This document shows positions 50,880-60,435 of a stretch of DNA of 64,000 nt, in pieces (position 1 is the first letter of the stretch; every line of letters starts with the position of its first letter). The notes under the pieces were generated by a model. That model did no database searches and was not told where the DNA came from. It saw only the letters and a program-made list of their open reading frames with translations. A program made the translations under genes and the position numbers. Source of the DNA: Nocardioides sp. 1609 (GTDB lineage Bacteria > Actinomycetota > Actinomycetes > Propionibacteriales > Nocardioidaceae); the NCBI RefSeq assembly GCF_004522105.1, contig NZ_SPUJ01000008.1, forward strand, positions 1-64,000. The letters are read 5' to 3'.

Positions 50880-51691
50880 CCACCCCGCCCCACACCCTGC
50901 CCCCAGCGGGGCCATCGGCACGCCCGGCGCCCCTCGGGGGCCAGGCGTCCTCTGCAGCTGCTGCGGCTTCCCGCCCGCGCACCAGCCCAGGTCGTCGCCC
51001 GGGCAGCACCGCTGCTCCCACCACGCGGACGAACCGACCCCTCTGACGGACGATGCCGTCCCAGTTGGCCTCGTCGACCACCTCGACTGCCGCTGCCGCG
51101 ACCTCACCCTCGACGGGGATTCACGGCCCGCGCCCCCGCGGCAACGAGGTCGACCCCGTCGGCCGGCCAGTCGCGGTGGGCTCACCTCGGCGCGGACGTG
51201 CAGGGCAATCGTGTCTGGAACCAGCGGATCGGACCCTGCATCCGGTTCGAGGACTCGTCGACGGCGCTCCCGAGCGCGTGGGCGACGTGCTGCCGATGGA
51301 TGCTCCCTGCGGCTAACTCGACCACGGTCGTCGGCTGATCAGAGATGGAGGGCCCGTCCGGGAAGGCAGAGGACGGTGGCGGATCGAGCAGGCCCGAGTC
51401 GACGGCCGGGCAGGAACTGCACCTCGGATCGTCCGAGCACGGTCACCGAGGCCGGCGCCGACGTGGTGCCGTAGTCGGCGCCTGGCAAGCACCAGGCGCC
51501 CGCCGCCCAGGAGGAGCTGCGACGCGCGAGTGCTTCACCACTGTCGATCCGGGACTGCCCCAACCGGCACGGCGATCCGCAGCACCTCGTCGTCACCGCC
51601 CGTGGGACGGGTGACCGCCGGGGCGTGCGGAGCGCCGGGACTGCAGGCGCCCGGCCCTGCGGTGACGATGACGCCGCGCGGGTCCGACGCC
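50880..51691. other. 812-bp stretch without a recognisable gene
   Basis: Several short open frames exist on both strands but none has a recognisable protein, codon bias or start signal. The only structure seen is a perfect hairpin at 51477-51500 (GGCGCCTGG, loop CAAGCA, CCAGGCGCC), about 190 bp behind the priA stop on the priA strand. The region follows the broken DUF222 gene and may be decayed coding DNA. Confidence 0.5.
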
Positions 51692-53761
51692 TCAGAGCTG
51701 CTGGGGGTCGACGCGCACCCGGACGGCGTCGAGCTTGCGGGCCGAGCGGATGCGCTGGAGGTCGCCGAGGGCGCGGGACAGGTCGGCGCCGTGGGCACGC
51801 GGCGTGCGGAGCACGAGGCGCTCCTCGTCGGGTCCGGCGGGCACCGGTCCGAGGACCTCGACGTGCGGGGGCGGGGCGAGCAGGGTGAGGGCGTCGTCGA
51901 CGGCGCCGGGCTCCCCCGTCACGGTCGCCAGCCGGGTCGTCGGGGGCAGCCGCGCCTCGTGGCGGTCGTGGGCCTCGCGCCGGGCGAAGCCGGCGTGGTC
52001 CCAGCGCACCAGGGCCTGCAGCGCCGGGTGGGCGGGGTCGCCGACGGCCATCGCGCGTCCGCCGGGCCGGACCAGCCCGACGGCGTTGCTCCACCGGCGC
52101 AGCGCCTCCTCGGCGGCGCGGAGGTCGTCGCGACCCAGCAGCAGCCAGGTGTCGAGCAGGACGACGGCGGCGTACCCGCCCGCGGCGACCGGCTCGGCCC
52201 CGGGCGTGGCGACCACGATCGACGGGGTGTCGGGCACCTCGGCGAGCACGTGGTCGCCCGACGAGGTGCGCACGAGCGTGCTGGGGAACGCCCGGCCCAG
52301 CTCCTCCCCGGTGCGCGCGTCGCCGAGGACGGGGGCCCGCAGCCCGTGCGCCCCGCACTCGCGGCACGCCCACCCGACGGCCGGGGTGGCGCACCAGCGG
52401 CAGGCCGGCGGCGTCGTGGGCGAGGTGAGCGCCAGGGGGCCCGCGCAGGTCGCGCAGCGGGCCGGCGTCCGGCAGCGCTCGCAGGCCAGGGCCAGGGCGT
52501 AGCCGGCGCGCGGTGTCTGCACCAGCACCGGCCCCGAGGTCAGCGCCGAGCGCACCAGGTCGTGCACCTGGCGCGGCACCCGGGCGCCGGCGCCGTGCGG
52601 GTCGCGCTCGAGGTCGAAGTCGGTGGCCCCGGCGATCGCGACCGTGACGGCCGAGCGCAACCGCTCGCGCGGCGCGACGAGCTCGTGCGCCCATCCGCCC
52701 GGCGTGAGGTAGGCCGCCTCGACGCTGCGCGAGAACCCGCCGACCAGCGCCGCGACACCCTCCCGCTCGGCGCGCAGCAGGAGGACCTCGCGGGTGTGGG
52801 GGTAGGGCGCGCGCGGCTCGGCGTGCAGGTCGTCGCCGTCGTCCCACACGACGACCAGGCCGAGGTCGGCCACCGGCGCGAAGGCCGCGGCACGGGTGCC
52901 CACCACGACCCGCCGCGCGCCCCGGCTGACGGCGAGGAAGTCGCGGTAGCGCCGGGCCGGACCCGAGTCGGCGGTGAGGGTGACGTGCCGGTCGGGGCCT
53001 AGCGCGGCGGCCAGCGCGGCATCGACGCGGGCGACGTCCTTGCCGTCGGGCACGCAGACCAGCACGCCCCTGCCCGAGCGCACGGTCGCGGCGGCCGCAC
53101 CGGCGACGAGGGTGGGCCAGTCGTCGCCGGGGGCGACGGTCCACACCGCCCGCGGTGAGCCGCCGTCGGCGAGGTGGCTCAGGAACGCCGGCCCGTGGTC
53201 GTAGCCGGCCCACCCCGCCGCGGCCCCGGTGTCGGCGCCGGCCCCGGTGCCGGCGCCGTGGGCAGCGGGCGCGGCCGGCGACGGCTGCTTCTCGGTGGTC
53301 GCGTGCCGCGGCGGGACGGCGAGCCGCAGCACGTCGGAGCGCACGCCGGCGTAGCGCTCGGCGACGTCGGCGGTGAGGGCGGCGACCTGCGGCGACAGCA
53401 CCGGCTCGGGGCTGACCACGCGACGCAGCGGGGTCAGCCGGCCGGTGTGGTCGGTCTCCTCGGCGCGCTCGACGAGGTAGCCGTCGACGTCCTGGCCCGC
53501 GAAGCGCACCTTGACCCGGACGCCGGGGACGGCGGCCTCGGCCATCGTCGCCGGCACCGCGTAGTCGAAGGTGCGGTCGAGGTGGGCGAGGGGGACGTCG
53601 ACCAGCACCCGCGCCACCGGACCCACCTCGGCGACCGCGGCCTCGGCGGCGTTGCGCGCCCTGGTCGCACGGGCCTTGGCCTGGGCCTCCTTGACCGTCG
53701 CGCGCACCATCCCGGGCAGCAGCTCGGGCTGCGGCACCTCGGGCCCGGGACGATCGGTCAT
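51692..53761 (-). CDS. priA: PriA-like replication restart protein without helicase motifs
   Basis: The 689-residue protein has the PriA architecture: the N-terminal DNA-binding domain (VLVDVPLAHLDRTFDYAVP), a degenerate helicase lobe, eight zinc-type Cys (CERC...CATC...CRWC...CREC, about residues 440-485) and a C-terminal domain. The Walker A region reads WTVAPGDDWPTLVAG instead of GxTGSGKT, and the DEEH box reads VVWDDGDDLH, so ATPase activity is not expected. This matches what is known for actinobacterial PriA. ATG at 53761 starts just behind TAGACA. It should help reload the replisome by protein contacts. Confidence 0.88.
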   Translation of the reverse strand: MTDRPGPEVPQPELLPGMVRATVKEAQAKARATRARNAAEAAVAEVGPVARVLVDVPLAHLDRTFDYAVPATMAEAAVPGVRVKVRFAGQDVDGYLVERAEETDHTGRLTPLRRVVSPEPVLSPQVAALTADVAERYAGVRSDVLRLAVPPRHATTEKQPSPAAPAAHGAGTGAGADTGAAAGWAGYDHGPAFLSHLADGGSPRAVWTVAPGDDWPTLVAGAAAATVRSGRGVLVCVPDGKDVARVDAALAAALGPDRHVTLTADSGPARRYRDFLAVSRGARRVVVGTRAAAFAPVADLGLVVVWDDGDDLHAEPRAPYPHTREVLLLRAEREGVAALVGGFSRSVEAAYLTPGGWAHELVAPRERLRSAVTVAIAGATDFDLERDPHGAGARVPRQVHDLVRSALTSGPVLVQTPRAGYALALACERCRTPARCATCAGPLALTSPTTPPACRWCATPAVGWACRECGAHGLRAPVLGDARTGEELGRAFPSTLVRTSSGDHVLAEVPDTPSIVVATPGAEPVAAGGYAAVVLLDTWLLLGRDDLRAAEEALRRWSNAVGLVRPGGRAMAVGDPAHPALQALVRWDHAGFARREAHDRHEARLPPTTRLATVTGEPGAVDDALTLLAPPPHVEVLGPVPAGPDEERLVLRTPRAHGADLSRALGDLQRIRSARKLDAVRVRVDPQQL

Positions 53762-53835
53762 GGCCCGATGTCTACCAGCGCGCACCGACGTCTCGCAGTG
53801 CCGGCGCGAGGTCGTGGCGACCCGCCACGGACACC

Positions 53836-53871
53836 AGGCCGGGTCGACGCGACGTCGCGCCGACCCGGCCT
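53836..53871 (-). terminator. long hairpin between metK and priA
   Basis: AGGCCGGGTCG (53836-53846) pairs with CGACCCGGCCT (53861-53871). After one mismatch the inner CGCGA/TCGCG extends the stem almost to the loop. It starts about 20 bp behind the metK stop and has no T-tract. It probably ends or limits the metK transcript. Confidence 0.55.
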
Positions 53872-53890
53872 GTGGTGCAGCGTGGGCGGC

Positions 53891-55093
<1,203 letters not shown>

Positions 55094-55168
55094 GGTCAAA
55101 CTCGCTCTCGCTCAGATGGTGGGGTGCAGGGAGGTACTAGATGATGACCAGGATGCAAGACCGGCGTC

Positions 55169-56452
55169 TCACGGGGCGAATTGGCGGTCGAGTCGGCGCA
55201 CGACCTCGTCCCAGATGACGTGCGCGAGGGCCGTCTTGGTGCCGTGCGGCACCTCGACGGCGGCACCGTCGGCGCCGAGGACGACGGCCTCGTTGTCGGG
55301 GCTGCCGAACACCGCTCCCCCGCTGACGTCGTTGACGACCAGCAGGTCGCAGCCCTTGCGGGCCAGCTTGGCGCGGGCCAGGTCGAGGACCGAGCCGGTG
55401 GCGTCACCGGTCTCGGCGGCGAACCCGACGATCACCGAGCCCGGGCGGGCCCGGTGGGTCGAGATCTCGCGCAGGATGTCGTCGTTCTGGACCAGGGTGA
55501 TCGTCGGCGCCGAGCCGTCGCCGGCCTTCTTGATCTTGTCGCCGCTGACCTGGCTCGGACGGAAGTCCGCGGGCGCGGCGGCCATCACGACCGCGTCGGC
55601 GCTCGCCGCGGCGGCGACGACCCGGTCGTGGAGCTCGGCGGTCGTGCCCACCCGGACGACGGTGACGCCGGCCGGGTCGGGGAGGTCGACGTTGGCGGCG
55701 ACGACGGTGACCTCGGCGCCGCGGGCTGCGGCCGCCCGCGCCAGCGCGTAGCCCTGGCGGCCGGAGGACCGGTTGCCGAGGTAGCGGACGGGGTCGAGCG
55801 GCTCGCGGGTGCCGCCGGCGGAGACGACGACGTGACGTCCGGCCAGGTCGAGCGCCGGTGCGACCCCGCGGGCGAGCACGTCGGCGCACACCTCGAAGAG
55901 CGCGGCCGGCTCGGGGAGACGGCCCCTGCCGGTGTCGGCACCGGTCAGCCGGCCCTCGGCGGGCTCGACGACCAGGACGCCGCGCGAGCGCAGCGTGGCG
56001 ACGTTGGCGCGGGTGGCGGCGTGCTCCCACATCTCGGTGTGCATCGCGGGCGCGAGCACCACCGGGCAGCGGGCGGTGAGCAGGGTGTTGGTGAGCAGGT
56101 CGTCGGCCAGGCCGTGCGCCGCCCTGGCCAGCAGGTCGGCGGTGGCCGGGGCCACCACGACGAGGTCGGCGTGCTTCCCGATCCTCACGTGCGGCACCTC
56201 GTGGACGTCGGTCCACACGTCGGTGGCGACCGGCTTGCCGGACAGTGCCGCCCAGGTCGGGGCGCCCACGAAGGCCAGCGCCGCCTCGGTCGGGACGACG
56301 GTGACGTCGTGGCCCGACTCGGTGAGACGACGCAGCAGCTCGCAGGCCTTGTAGGCCGCGATGCCGCCGCCGACCCCCAGGACGACGCTCGGACGACGGA
56401 CGGGCCGCGACCCCGGGGGGGGCGCGGCCTCGTCGTCGGTGGTCGTGCTCAG
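55169..56452 (-). CDS. coaBC: phosphopantothenoylcysteine synthetase/decarboxylase, apparent CTG start
   Basis: This bifunctional enzyme adds cysteine to phosphopantothenate (CoaB) and decarboxylates it (CoaC) in coenzyme A synthesis. The CoaC half shows VVLGVGGGIAAYKACELLRR, the HVRIGKHADLVVVAPATADL segment and LAPAMHTEMWEHAATR. The CoaB half shows SAGGTREPLDPVRYLGNRSS and SGDKIKKAG. About 427 residues, normal length. No ATG/GTG/TTG occurs in frame near the conserved start; CTG at 56452 (LSTTTDDEA) is taken. An 8-G run at 56415-56422 in the non-conserved N-terminus could hide a sequencing slip. Confidence 0.9.
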   Translation of the reverse strand: MSTTTDDEAAPPPGSRPVRRPSVVLGVGGGIAAYKACELLRRLTESGHDVTVVPTEAALAFVGAPTWAALSGKPVATDVWTDVHEVPHVRIGKHADLVVVAPATADLLARAAHGLADDLLTNTLLTARCPVVLAPAMHTEMWEHAATRANVATLRSRGVLVVEPAEGRLTGADTGRGRLPEPAALFEVCADVLARGVAPALDLAGRHVVVSAGGTREPLDPVRYLGNRSSGRQGYALARAAAARGAEVTVVAANVDLPDPAGVTVVRVGTTAELHDRVVAAAASADAVVMAAAPADFRPSQVSGDKIKKAGDGSAPTITLVQNDDILREISTHRARPGSVIVGFAAETGDATGSVLDLARAKLARKGCDLLVVNDVSGGAVFGSPDNEAVVLGADGAAVEVPHGTKTALAHVIWDEVVRRLDRQFAP

Positions 56453-56477
56453 GCGGCCGATCCGATCACGGGACGAA

Positions 56478-56810
56478 TCACTCGCTGTAGTTGGCCGAGG
56501 CGTCGAGCGCGGCCTGCGCGGCGGCGGCCTCCTCGGCGGCGAGCTCGGCGGGGTCGACGTCCTCGCAGGTGAGCTTGTCGTCGGCGATCTCGCGCAGCGC
56601 GATCGAGAGCGGCTTCTCCTGGACGTGGGTGTCGACGAGGGGGCCGACGTACTCGAGCAGGCCCTCACCGAGCTGGGAGTAGTAGGCGTTGATCTGCCGG
56701 GCGCGCTTGGCGCTGTAGAGGACCAGCTTGTACTTGCTGTCGGTCTTGGTCAGCAGGTCGTCGATGGACGGGTTGGTGACGCCGACGGCATCGATGTTGG
56801 GCGCAGACAC
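56478..56810 (-). CDS. rpoZ: RNA polymerase omega subunit
   Basis: Omega helps assemble RNA polymerase and, in many bacteria, forms part of a ppGpp site. The 110-residue protein has NPSIDDLLTKTDSKYKLVLY, SAKRARQINAYYSQLG and ALREIADDKLTCEDVDP, as in actinobacterial RpoZ. The GTG at 56810 is the only start at the family N-terminus (MSAPNIDAVG). The gmk-rpoZ-coaBC-metK order is standard for the group. Confidence 0.95.
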   Translation of the reverse strand: MSAPNIDAVGVTNPSIDDLLTKTDSKYKLVLYSAKRARQINAYYSQLGEGLLEYVGPLVDTHVQEKPLSIALREIADDKLTCEDVDPAELAAEEAAAAQAALDASANYSE

Positions 56811-56853
56811 GCAGAGGCCTCACTGAGTCGGGTAGATGCTGGGTGGAGCACGG

Positions 56854-57426
56854 TCAGGCGGACGAAGAAGTGCCCGACTCCATCAAGGCTACCAACTCGT
56901 CGGCTGCAGCGTGAACTTCGTGGTTGACGATGGTCACGTCGAACTCCCGCTCGGCGGCCAGCTCGGCCCGCGCGGTGTCGAGGCGACGCTCGCGCTCCTC
57001 GGCCGTCTCGGTGCCCCGCCCGACCAGCCGGCGGACCAGCTCGTCCCACGACGGCGGCTTGAGGAACACGAAGACCGCCTCCGGCATCGTCTCGCGCACC
57101 TGCCGCGCCCCCTGGAGGTCGATCTCCAGCATGGAGGGCCGACCGGCCTCCAGCGACGTCACGACCGGCCCGCGGGGGGTGCCGTAGCGGGCGGCCTTGT
57201 GGACCACGGCCCACTCGAGGAGCTCGCCCTCGGCGACGAGCCGGTCGAACTCCACGTCGTCGACGAAGTGGTAGTGGACGCCGTCGACCTCGCCCGGGCG
57301 GGCCCGGCGCGTCGTGACCGACACCGAGATCCAGACGTCGGGGTGCTGCTCGCGGACGGCGGCGGCAACGGTGCCCTTGCCGACGGCGGTCGGGCCGGCC
57401 AGGACGACGAGGCGGTTGCCGGTCAC
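56854..57426 (-). CDS. gmk: guanylate kinase
   Basis: Gmk phosphorylates GMP to GDP. The 190-residue protein has Walker A VVLAGPTAVGKGTVAAAV, the GMP-binding TTRRARPGEVDGVHYHFVD and the LEIDLQGARQVRE segment. The GTG at 57426 overlaps the mihF stop as GTGA, so the two are coupled. It lies 43 bp ahead of rpoZ. Confidence 0.96.
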   Translation of the reverse strand: MTGNRLVVLAGPTAVGKGTVAAAVREQHPDVWISVSVTTRRARPGEVDGVHYHFVDDVEFDRLVAEGELLEWAVVHKAARYGTPRGPVVTSLEAGRPSMLEIDLQGARQVRETMPEAVFVFLKPPSWDELVRRLVGRGTETAEERERRLDTARAELAAEREFDVTIVNHEVHAAADELVALMESGTSSSA

Positions 57427-57749
57427 TGGTCGGGTGCGAACTCGCGCCCGAGCGCCGCGATCTGCTTGGTGCCGAGGCCGCGCACGCGGCGGGACTCGGC
57501 GATGCCGAGGCGCTCCATGACCTGGCGCGCGCGGACCTTCCCGAGGCCGGGCATCGACTGCAGCAGGTCGACGACACGCATCTTGCCGATGACCTCGTTG
57601 GTCCGTCCCTCGGCGACGACGTCGATGATCGAGGCACCGGAGTTCTTCAGGCGGTTCTTCACCTCGGCCCGCTCGCGTCGGGAGGCCGCGGCCTTCAGGA
57701 GCGCCGCCTGGCGTTGCTCGGGTGTCAGTGGGGGCAATGCCACGGGCAC
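57423..57749 (-). CDS. mihF: integration host factor, actinobacterial type (mIHF)
   Basis: The 108-residue protein is a mIHF/sIHF nucleoid protein, unrelated to HU/IHF. It has a long N-terminal helix (TPEQRQAALLKAAASRRERA, then EVKNRLKNSGASIIDVV) and a helix-two-turn-helix with SMPGLGKVRARQVMERLGI that binds the DNA backbone. It shapes the nucleoid and was first found through phage L5 integration. GTG at 57749 has AAGGA 3 nt upstream. It heads the mihF-gmk unit. Confidence 0.94.
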   Translation of the reverse strand: MPVALPPLTPEQRQAALLKAAASRRERAEVKNRLKNSGASIIDVVAEGRTNEVIGKMRVVDLLQSMPGLGKVRARQVMERLGIAESRRVRGLGTKQIAALGREFAPDQ

Positions 57750-57794
57750 GGGTCCTTCGGTCGGGTCGGGCGGCAGGAGGAGCCGCGTCGGGCC

Positions 57795-57824
57795 AATCTA
57801 GTCATGAGGATCGGGCAGCGGCAA
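57795..57824 (-). promoter_or_regulatory. mihF-gmk promoter (TTGCCG-18-TAGATT)
   Basis: On the minus strand TTGCCG (57824-57819) and TAGATT (57800-57795) are separated by 18 nt. They would give a roughly 40-nt leader before the mihF GTG, enough for its ribosome site. Confidence 0.5.
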
Positions 57825-57847
57825 CGCGCCCTGCGTCGCCGGTGCCG

Positions 57848-58309
57848 TCATGGCGTCAGCTCGGTCTTGCAGACGTCGCGGGACTGCTGCTCGACGTTCT
57901 CCACCGCCTCGCGCAGCGCCTCGCTGCGCACGCTGCCGGCCCCCGACTCGATGGCCTCCAGCTCCTCGGGGGTGACGCCGTCGGGCGGGTCGACCGGGTC
58001 GTAGGTCGCGGGGTCGACCCCGGCGGCCTCGAGGGCGTCGGCGAGCGTCGAGAGGCGTTGCACGACGACCGACCAGTCGTCGGCGATGTCGTCGGGGGCG
58101 GCCGCCTCGAGGCGCTCGAAGGCGGGCAGCCCCGGGAGCAGGCCGGCGGCGCCGTCGTCGGCGGCCAGCACCCGCCCGAGCTCGGCCTGCTCGTCGACGA
58201 CGACGTCGCAGTAGCTCTCGAACGCGTCGGGGTCCTCGCCGCAGGCCGTGAGGGGCACGAGGAGACCGGCCAGCAGGCCCAGCGCCCGGCGTCGACGGCG
58301 CGGCCTCAC
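57848..58309 (-). CDS. putative lipoprotein
   Basis: The 153-residue protein has an Arg-rich N-terminus (RPRRRRRALGLLAG), a short hydrophobic stretch and the lipobox LTAC, so the Cys near residue 23 should be lipidated and the rest lie outside the membrane. The mature part is acidic and helical with a few Cys (YCDVVVDEQ; SRDVCKTELTP), and no known domain is recognised. The GTG at 58309 overlaps the pyrF stop as GTGA. Confidence 0.7.
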   Translation of the reverse strand: MRPRRRRRALGLLAGLLVPLTACGEDPDAFESYCDVVVDEQAELGRVLAADDGAAGLLPGLPAFERLEAAAPDDIADDWSVVVQRLSTLADALEAAGVDPATYDPVDPPDGVTPEELEAIESGAGSVRSEALREAVENVEQQSRDVCKTELTP

Positions 58310-59169
58310 ACCGACCCGCGCAGCTCGCCGTTGGCCCGGCGCACGGCGGCGCGCATCGCCTCCGGGTCGGGTCCGGCACGGAGCACGTCGCGCGAGGAGC
58401 TCGGGGCGACGTGCGGGGTCGCCGCGCCGAAGATCCGGCGGACGTCGGCGGGCGTGCCGCCCTGGGCGCCGAAGCCGGGCGCGAGGATCGGGCCGTTGAA
58501 GTCGAGGTCGAAGCCCGGGTCGGCGATGGTGGCGCCGATCACCGCCCCGAACGAGCCGAGCGGCTCGGCGCCCTCGTTGAGCGCTGCGAGGTGGTCGAGC
58601 ATCCGTCGTCCGACGCTCTCGCCGGTGTCGACGGTGGCGTGCTGGACCTCGGGACCCTCCTTGTTGGAGGTCAGTGCCAGCACGAACAGGCCGGCGTCGT
58701 GCCTGCGGGCGGTGTCGACGAACGGCGCCAGCGACCCGAACCCCAGGTAGGGGCTGACCGTCACGGCGTCCGCGGCGAGCGGGCTCGCGGGGTCGAGGTA
58801 GGCGTCGGCGTAGGCCTGGGACGTCGAGCCGATGTCGCCGCGCTTCACGTCGAGCAGCACCAGCGCACCGGCGGCGCGGGACTCGGCGACGACCCGCTCG
58901 AGCACCGCGATCCCGCGGGAGCCGAAGCGCTCGTAGAACGCCGACTGCGGCTTGACCATCGAGCACAGCGGCGCGACGGCCTCCACCACGGTGAGCGCGA
59001 ACCGCTCCAGCCCGGCGACGTCGTCGTCGAGGCCCCAGTCGTGCAGCAGCGCGGAGTGCGGGTCGATGCCGACGCAGAACGGACCGCGGTCGGCGAGGGC
59101 CGCGTGGAAGCGCGCGCCGAAGCCTGGGGGCGTCGCAGAGGTCGTAGCGGATGTCGTCGCGGAGGTCAT
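58306..59169 (-). CDS. pyrF: orotidine 5'-phosphate decarboxylase, type 2
   Basis: PyrF decarboxylates OMP to UMP. The 287-residue protein is of the longer type 2 subfamily, with FCVGIDPHSALLHDWGL, MVKPQSAFYERFGSRGI and the catalytic LLDVKRGDIGSTSQAYADAY (Lys/Asp), then VSPYLGFGSLAPFVD. The N-terminus has a TSATTSATTSAT repeat before the fold starts. ATG at 59169 shares a base with the stop of the upstream flavoenzyme gene. Confidence 0.95.
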   Translation of the reverse strand: MTSATTSATTSATPPGFGARFHAALADRGPFCVGIDPHSALLHDWGLDDDVAGLERFALTVVEAVAPLCSMVKPQSAFYERFGSRGIAVLERVVAESRAAGALVLLDVKRGDIGSTSQAYADAYLDPASPLAADAVTVSPYLGFGSLAPFVDTARRHDAGLFVLALTSNKEGPEVQHATVDTGESVGRRMLDHLAALNEGAEPLGSFGAVIGATIADPGFDLDFNGPILAPGFGAQGGTPADVRRIFGAATPHVAPSSSRDVLRAGPDPEAMRAAVRRANGELRGSV

Positions 59170-60338
59170 CAGGGCATCGTCCTCACCAGGGCGTCGCGGG
59201 TCAGGTCCGCGCGGTTCGGGTAGCCGTCGACGGCCATGATCAGGTCGGCCTCGGCCTGCAGCGCCCTGAGCACGTGGACGGCGCCCGGCACGCCGCCGAG
59301 GGCGAGCCCGTAGACGTAGGGGCGGCCGACCGCGACCGCGGTGGCGCCGAGGGCCAGGGCCTTGACGACGTCGGCGCCGGAGCGGACGCCGGAGTCGAAG
59401 ACGACCGGAGCGCCGCCGCCGTGGGCGGCGACGGCGTCGACGACGCCGGGCAGCCAGTCGAGCGCCGCTCCCCCGCCGTTGGCCTGCCGACCGCCGTGGT
59501 TGGAGCAGTAGATGCCGTCGACGCCGCCGTCGAGGGCGCGGCGGGCGTCGTCGGGGTGGCAGATGCCCTTGAGCACGATCGGCAGGTCGGTGAGCGAGCG
59601 CAGCCACGGGAGGTCGTCCCAGGTCAGCGGGTTGCCGAACTGCCCGACCCAGGTGAGGACCAGGGTGCCCGGGTCGGGATCGGGGCCGGTCATCTCGTTG
59701 AACACCGGGTCGGAGGTGTAGTTGGCCAGCGCCTTGCCGCGCAGCTGCGGGAAGTTGCCGCTGGCCAGGTCGCGCGGGCGCCAGCCGGGGACCCACGTGT
59801 CGAGGGTGACCACGAGGGCGTCGTAGCCGGCCTTCTCGGCGCGGGAGACGAGGCTGGCCGCGAGCTCGCGGCTCTTCGGCGTGTAGAGCTGGAACCAGGC
59901 GGGGGTGTCGCCGGTGGCCGCGACGACGTCCTCGAGCGGGTCGCTCATCAGCGTCGAGCCGATCAGCGGGACGCCGGTCGCCGCCGACACCTCGGCGGCG
60001 TGGACGTCGCCGTGCTGGTCGGGCGTGCACAGGCCGACGACGCCGACCGGCGCCATCATCAGCGGGCTGGCCAGGCGGGTCCCGAAGAGCTCGACCGACA
60101 GGTCGCGCTCGGCGTGCGCGTTGAGCATCCGCGGCACCAGCGCCCACCGCTCGAACGCCGTCACGTTGGCGCGCTGGGTGGCCTCGTCACCCGCGCCGCC
60201 GGCGACGTAGGTGCGCAGCTCCGGCGGCAGCGCGGCGAGCGCGCCGGCCTCCAGCTCGGCGTAGGTGAACGGGTGGGCGGGCAGCACGCCGCCGAGCGCC
60301 CCGAGGTACAGGTCGATCTGGTAGTCGCCGAAGCTCAC
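59169..60338 (-). CDS. FMN-dependent alpha-hydroxy-acid oxidase, lactate 2-monooxygenase-like
   Basis: The 389-residue TIM barrel binds FMN and oxidises a 2-hydroxy acid. APVGVVGLCTPDQHGD, FQLYTPKSRELAASLV, VTLDTWVPGWRPRDL, LKGICHPDDARRALDGGVDG and the catalytic His in YCSNHGGRQANGG match the family. The length and the YVAGGAGDEATQRANVTAF opening fit the lactate monooxygenase/long-chain group better than LldD. The natural substrate is not proven. It sits between pyrD and pyrF, coupled to pyrF by TGATG, although it has no known pyrimidine role. Confidence 0.85.
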   Translation of the reverse strand: MSFGDYQIDLYLGALGGVLPAHPFTYAELEAGALAALPPELRTYVAGGAGDEATQRANVTAFERWALVPRMLNAHAERDLSVELFGTRLASPLMMAPVGVVGLCTPDQHGDVHAAEVSAATGVPLIGSTLMSDPLEDVVAATGDTPAWFQLYTPKSRELAASLVSRAEKAGYDALVVTLDTWVPGWRPRDLASGNFPQLRGKALANYTSDPVFNEMTGPDPDPGTLVLTWVGQFGNPLTWDDLPWLRSLTDLPIVLKGICHPDDARRALDGGVDGIYCSNHGGRQANGGGAALDWLPGVVDAVAAHGGGAPVVFDSGVRSGADVVKALALGATAVAVGRPYVYGLALGGVPGAVHVLRALQAEADLIMAVDGYPNRADLTRDALVRTMP

Positions 60339-60379
60339 CGCGCCACCCTCGAGCTTGCGAGGGGGTGGATCACGCGGGG

Positions 60380-60432
60380 AGATTGAGGAGTCGCGCGAGC
60401 GACGGAGGAGCTCGCGACCGGCGTCTCGAAAT
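60380..60432. repeat. dispersed GC-rich intergenic repeat, copy 2
   Basis: The gap between pyrD and the flavoenzyme gene holds, on the minus strand, TTTCGAGACGCC, GGTCGCGAGCTCCTCCGTCG, CTCGCGCGACTCCTCAATC. It shares the plan GTCTCGA, GCTCG, CTCCTC with the segment at 10977-11020. CGCGAGCG and a nearby CTCGCG can form a hairpin. This suggests a genome-wide intergenic repeat family. Confidence 0.5.
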
Positions 60433-60435
60433 CTG

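Noticed and set aside
51053..51316. 87-codon open frame in the gap behind the DUF222 gene
   Set aside because: No start signal, family match or codon bias that sets it apart from other chance frames in GC-rich DNA.
55094..55168. SAM riboswitch ahead of metK
   Set aside because: The gap is only 75 bp and none of the conserved SAM-I, SAM-II or SAM-IV sequence blocks is present.
56415..56422. Frameshift in coaBC at the 8-G run
   Set aside because: The frame used is open through the run and gives a plausible short N-terminus; the alternative frames end in stops before it. A slip cannot be excluded but is not needed.
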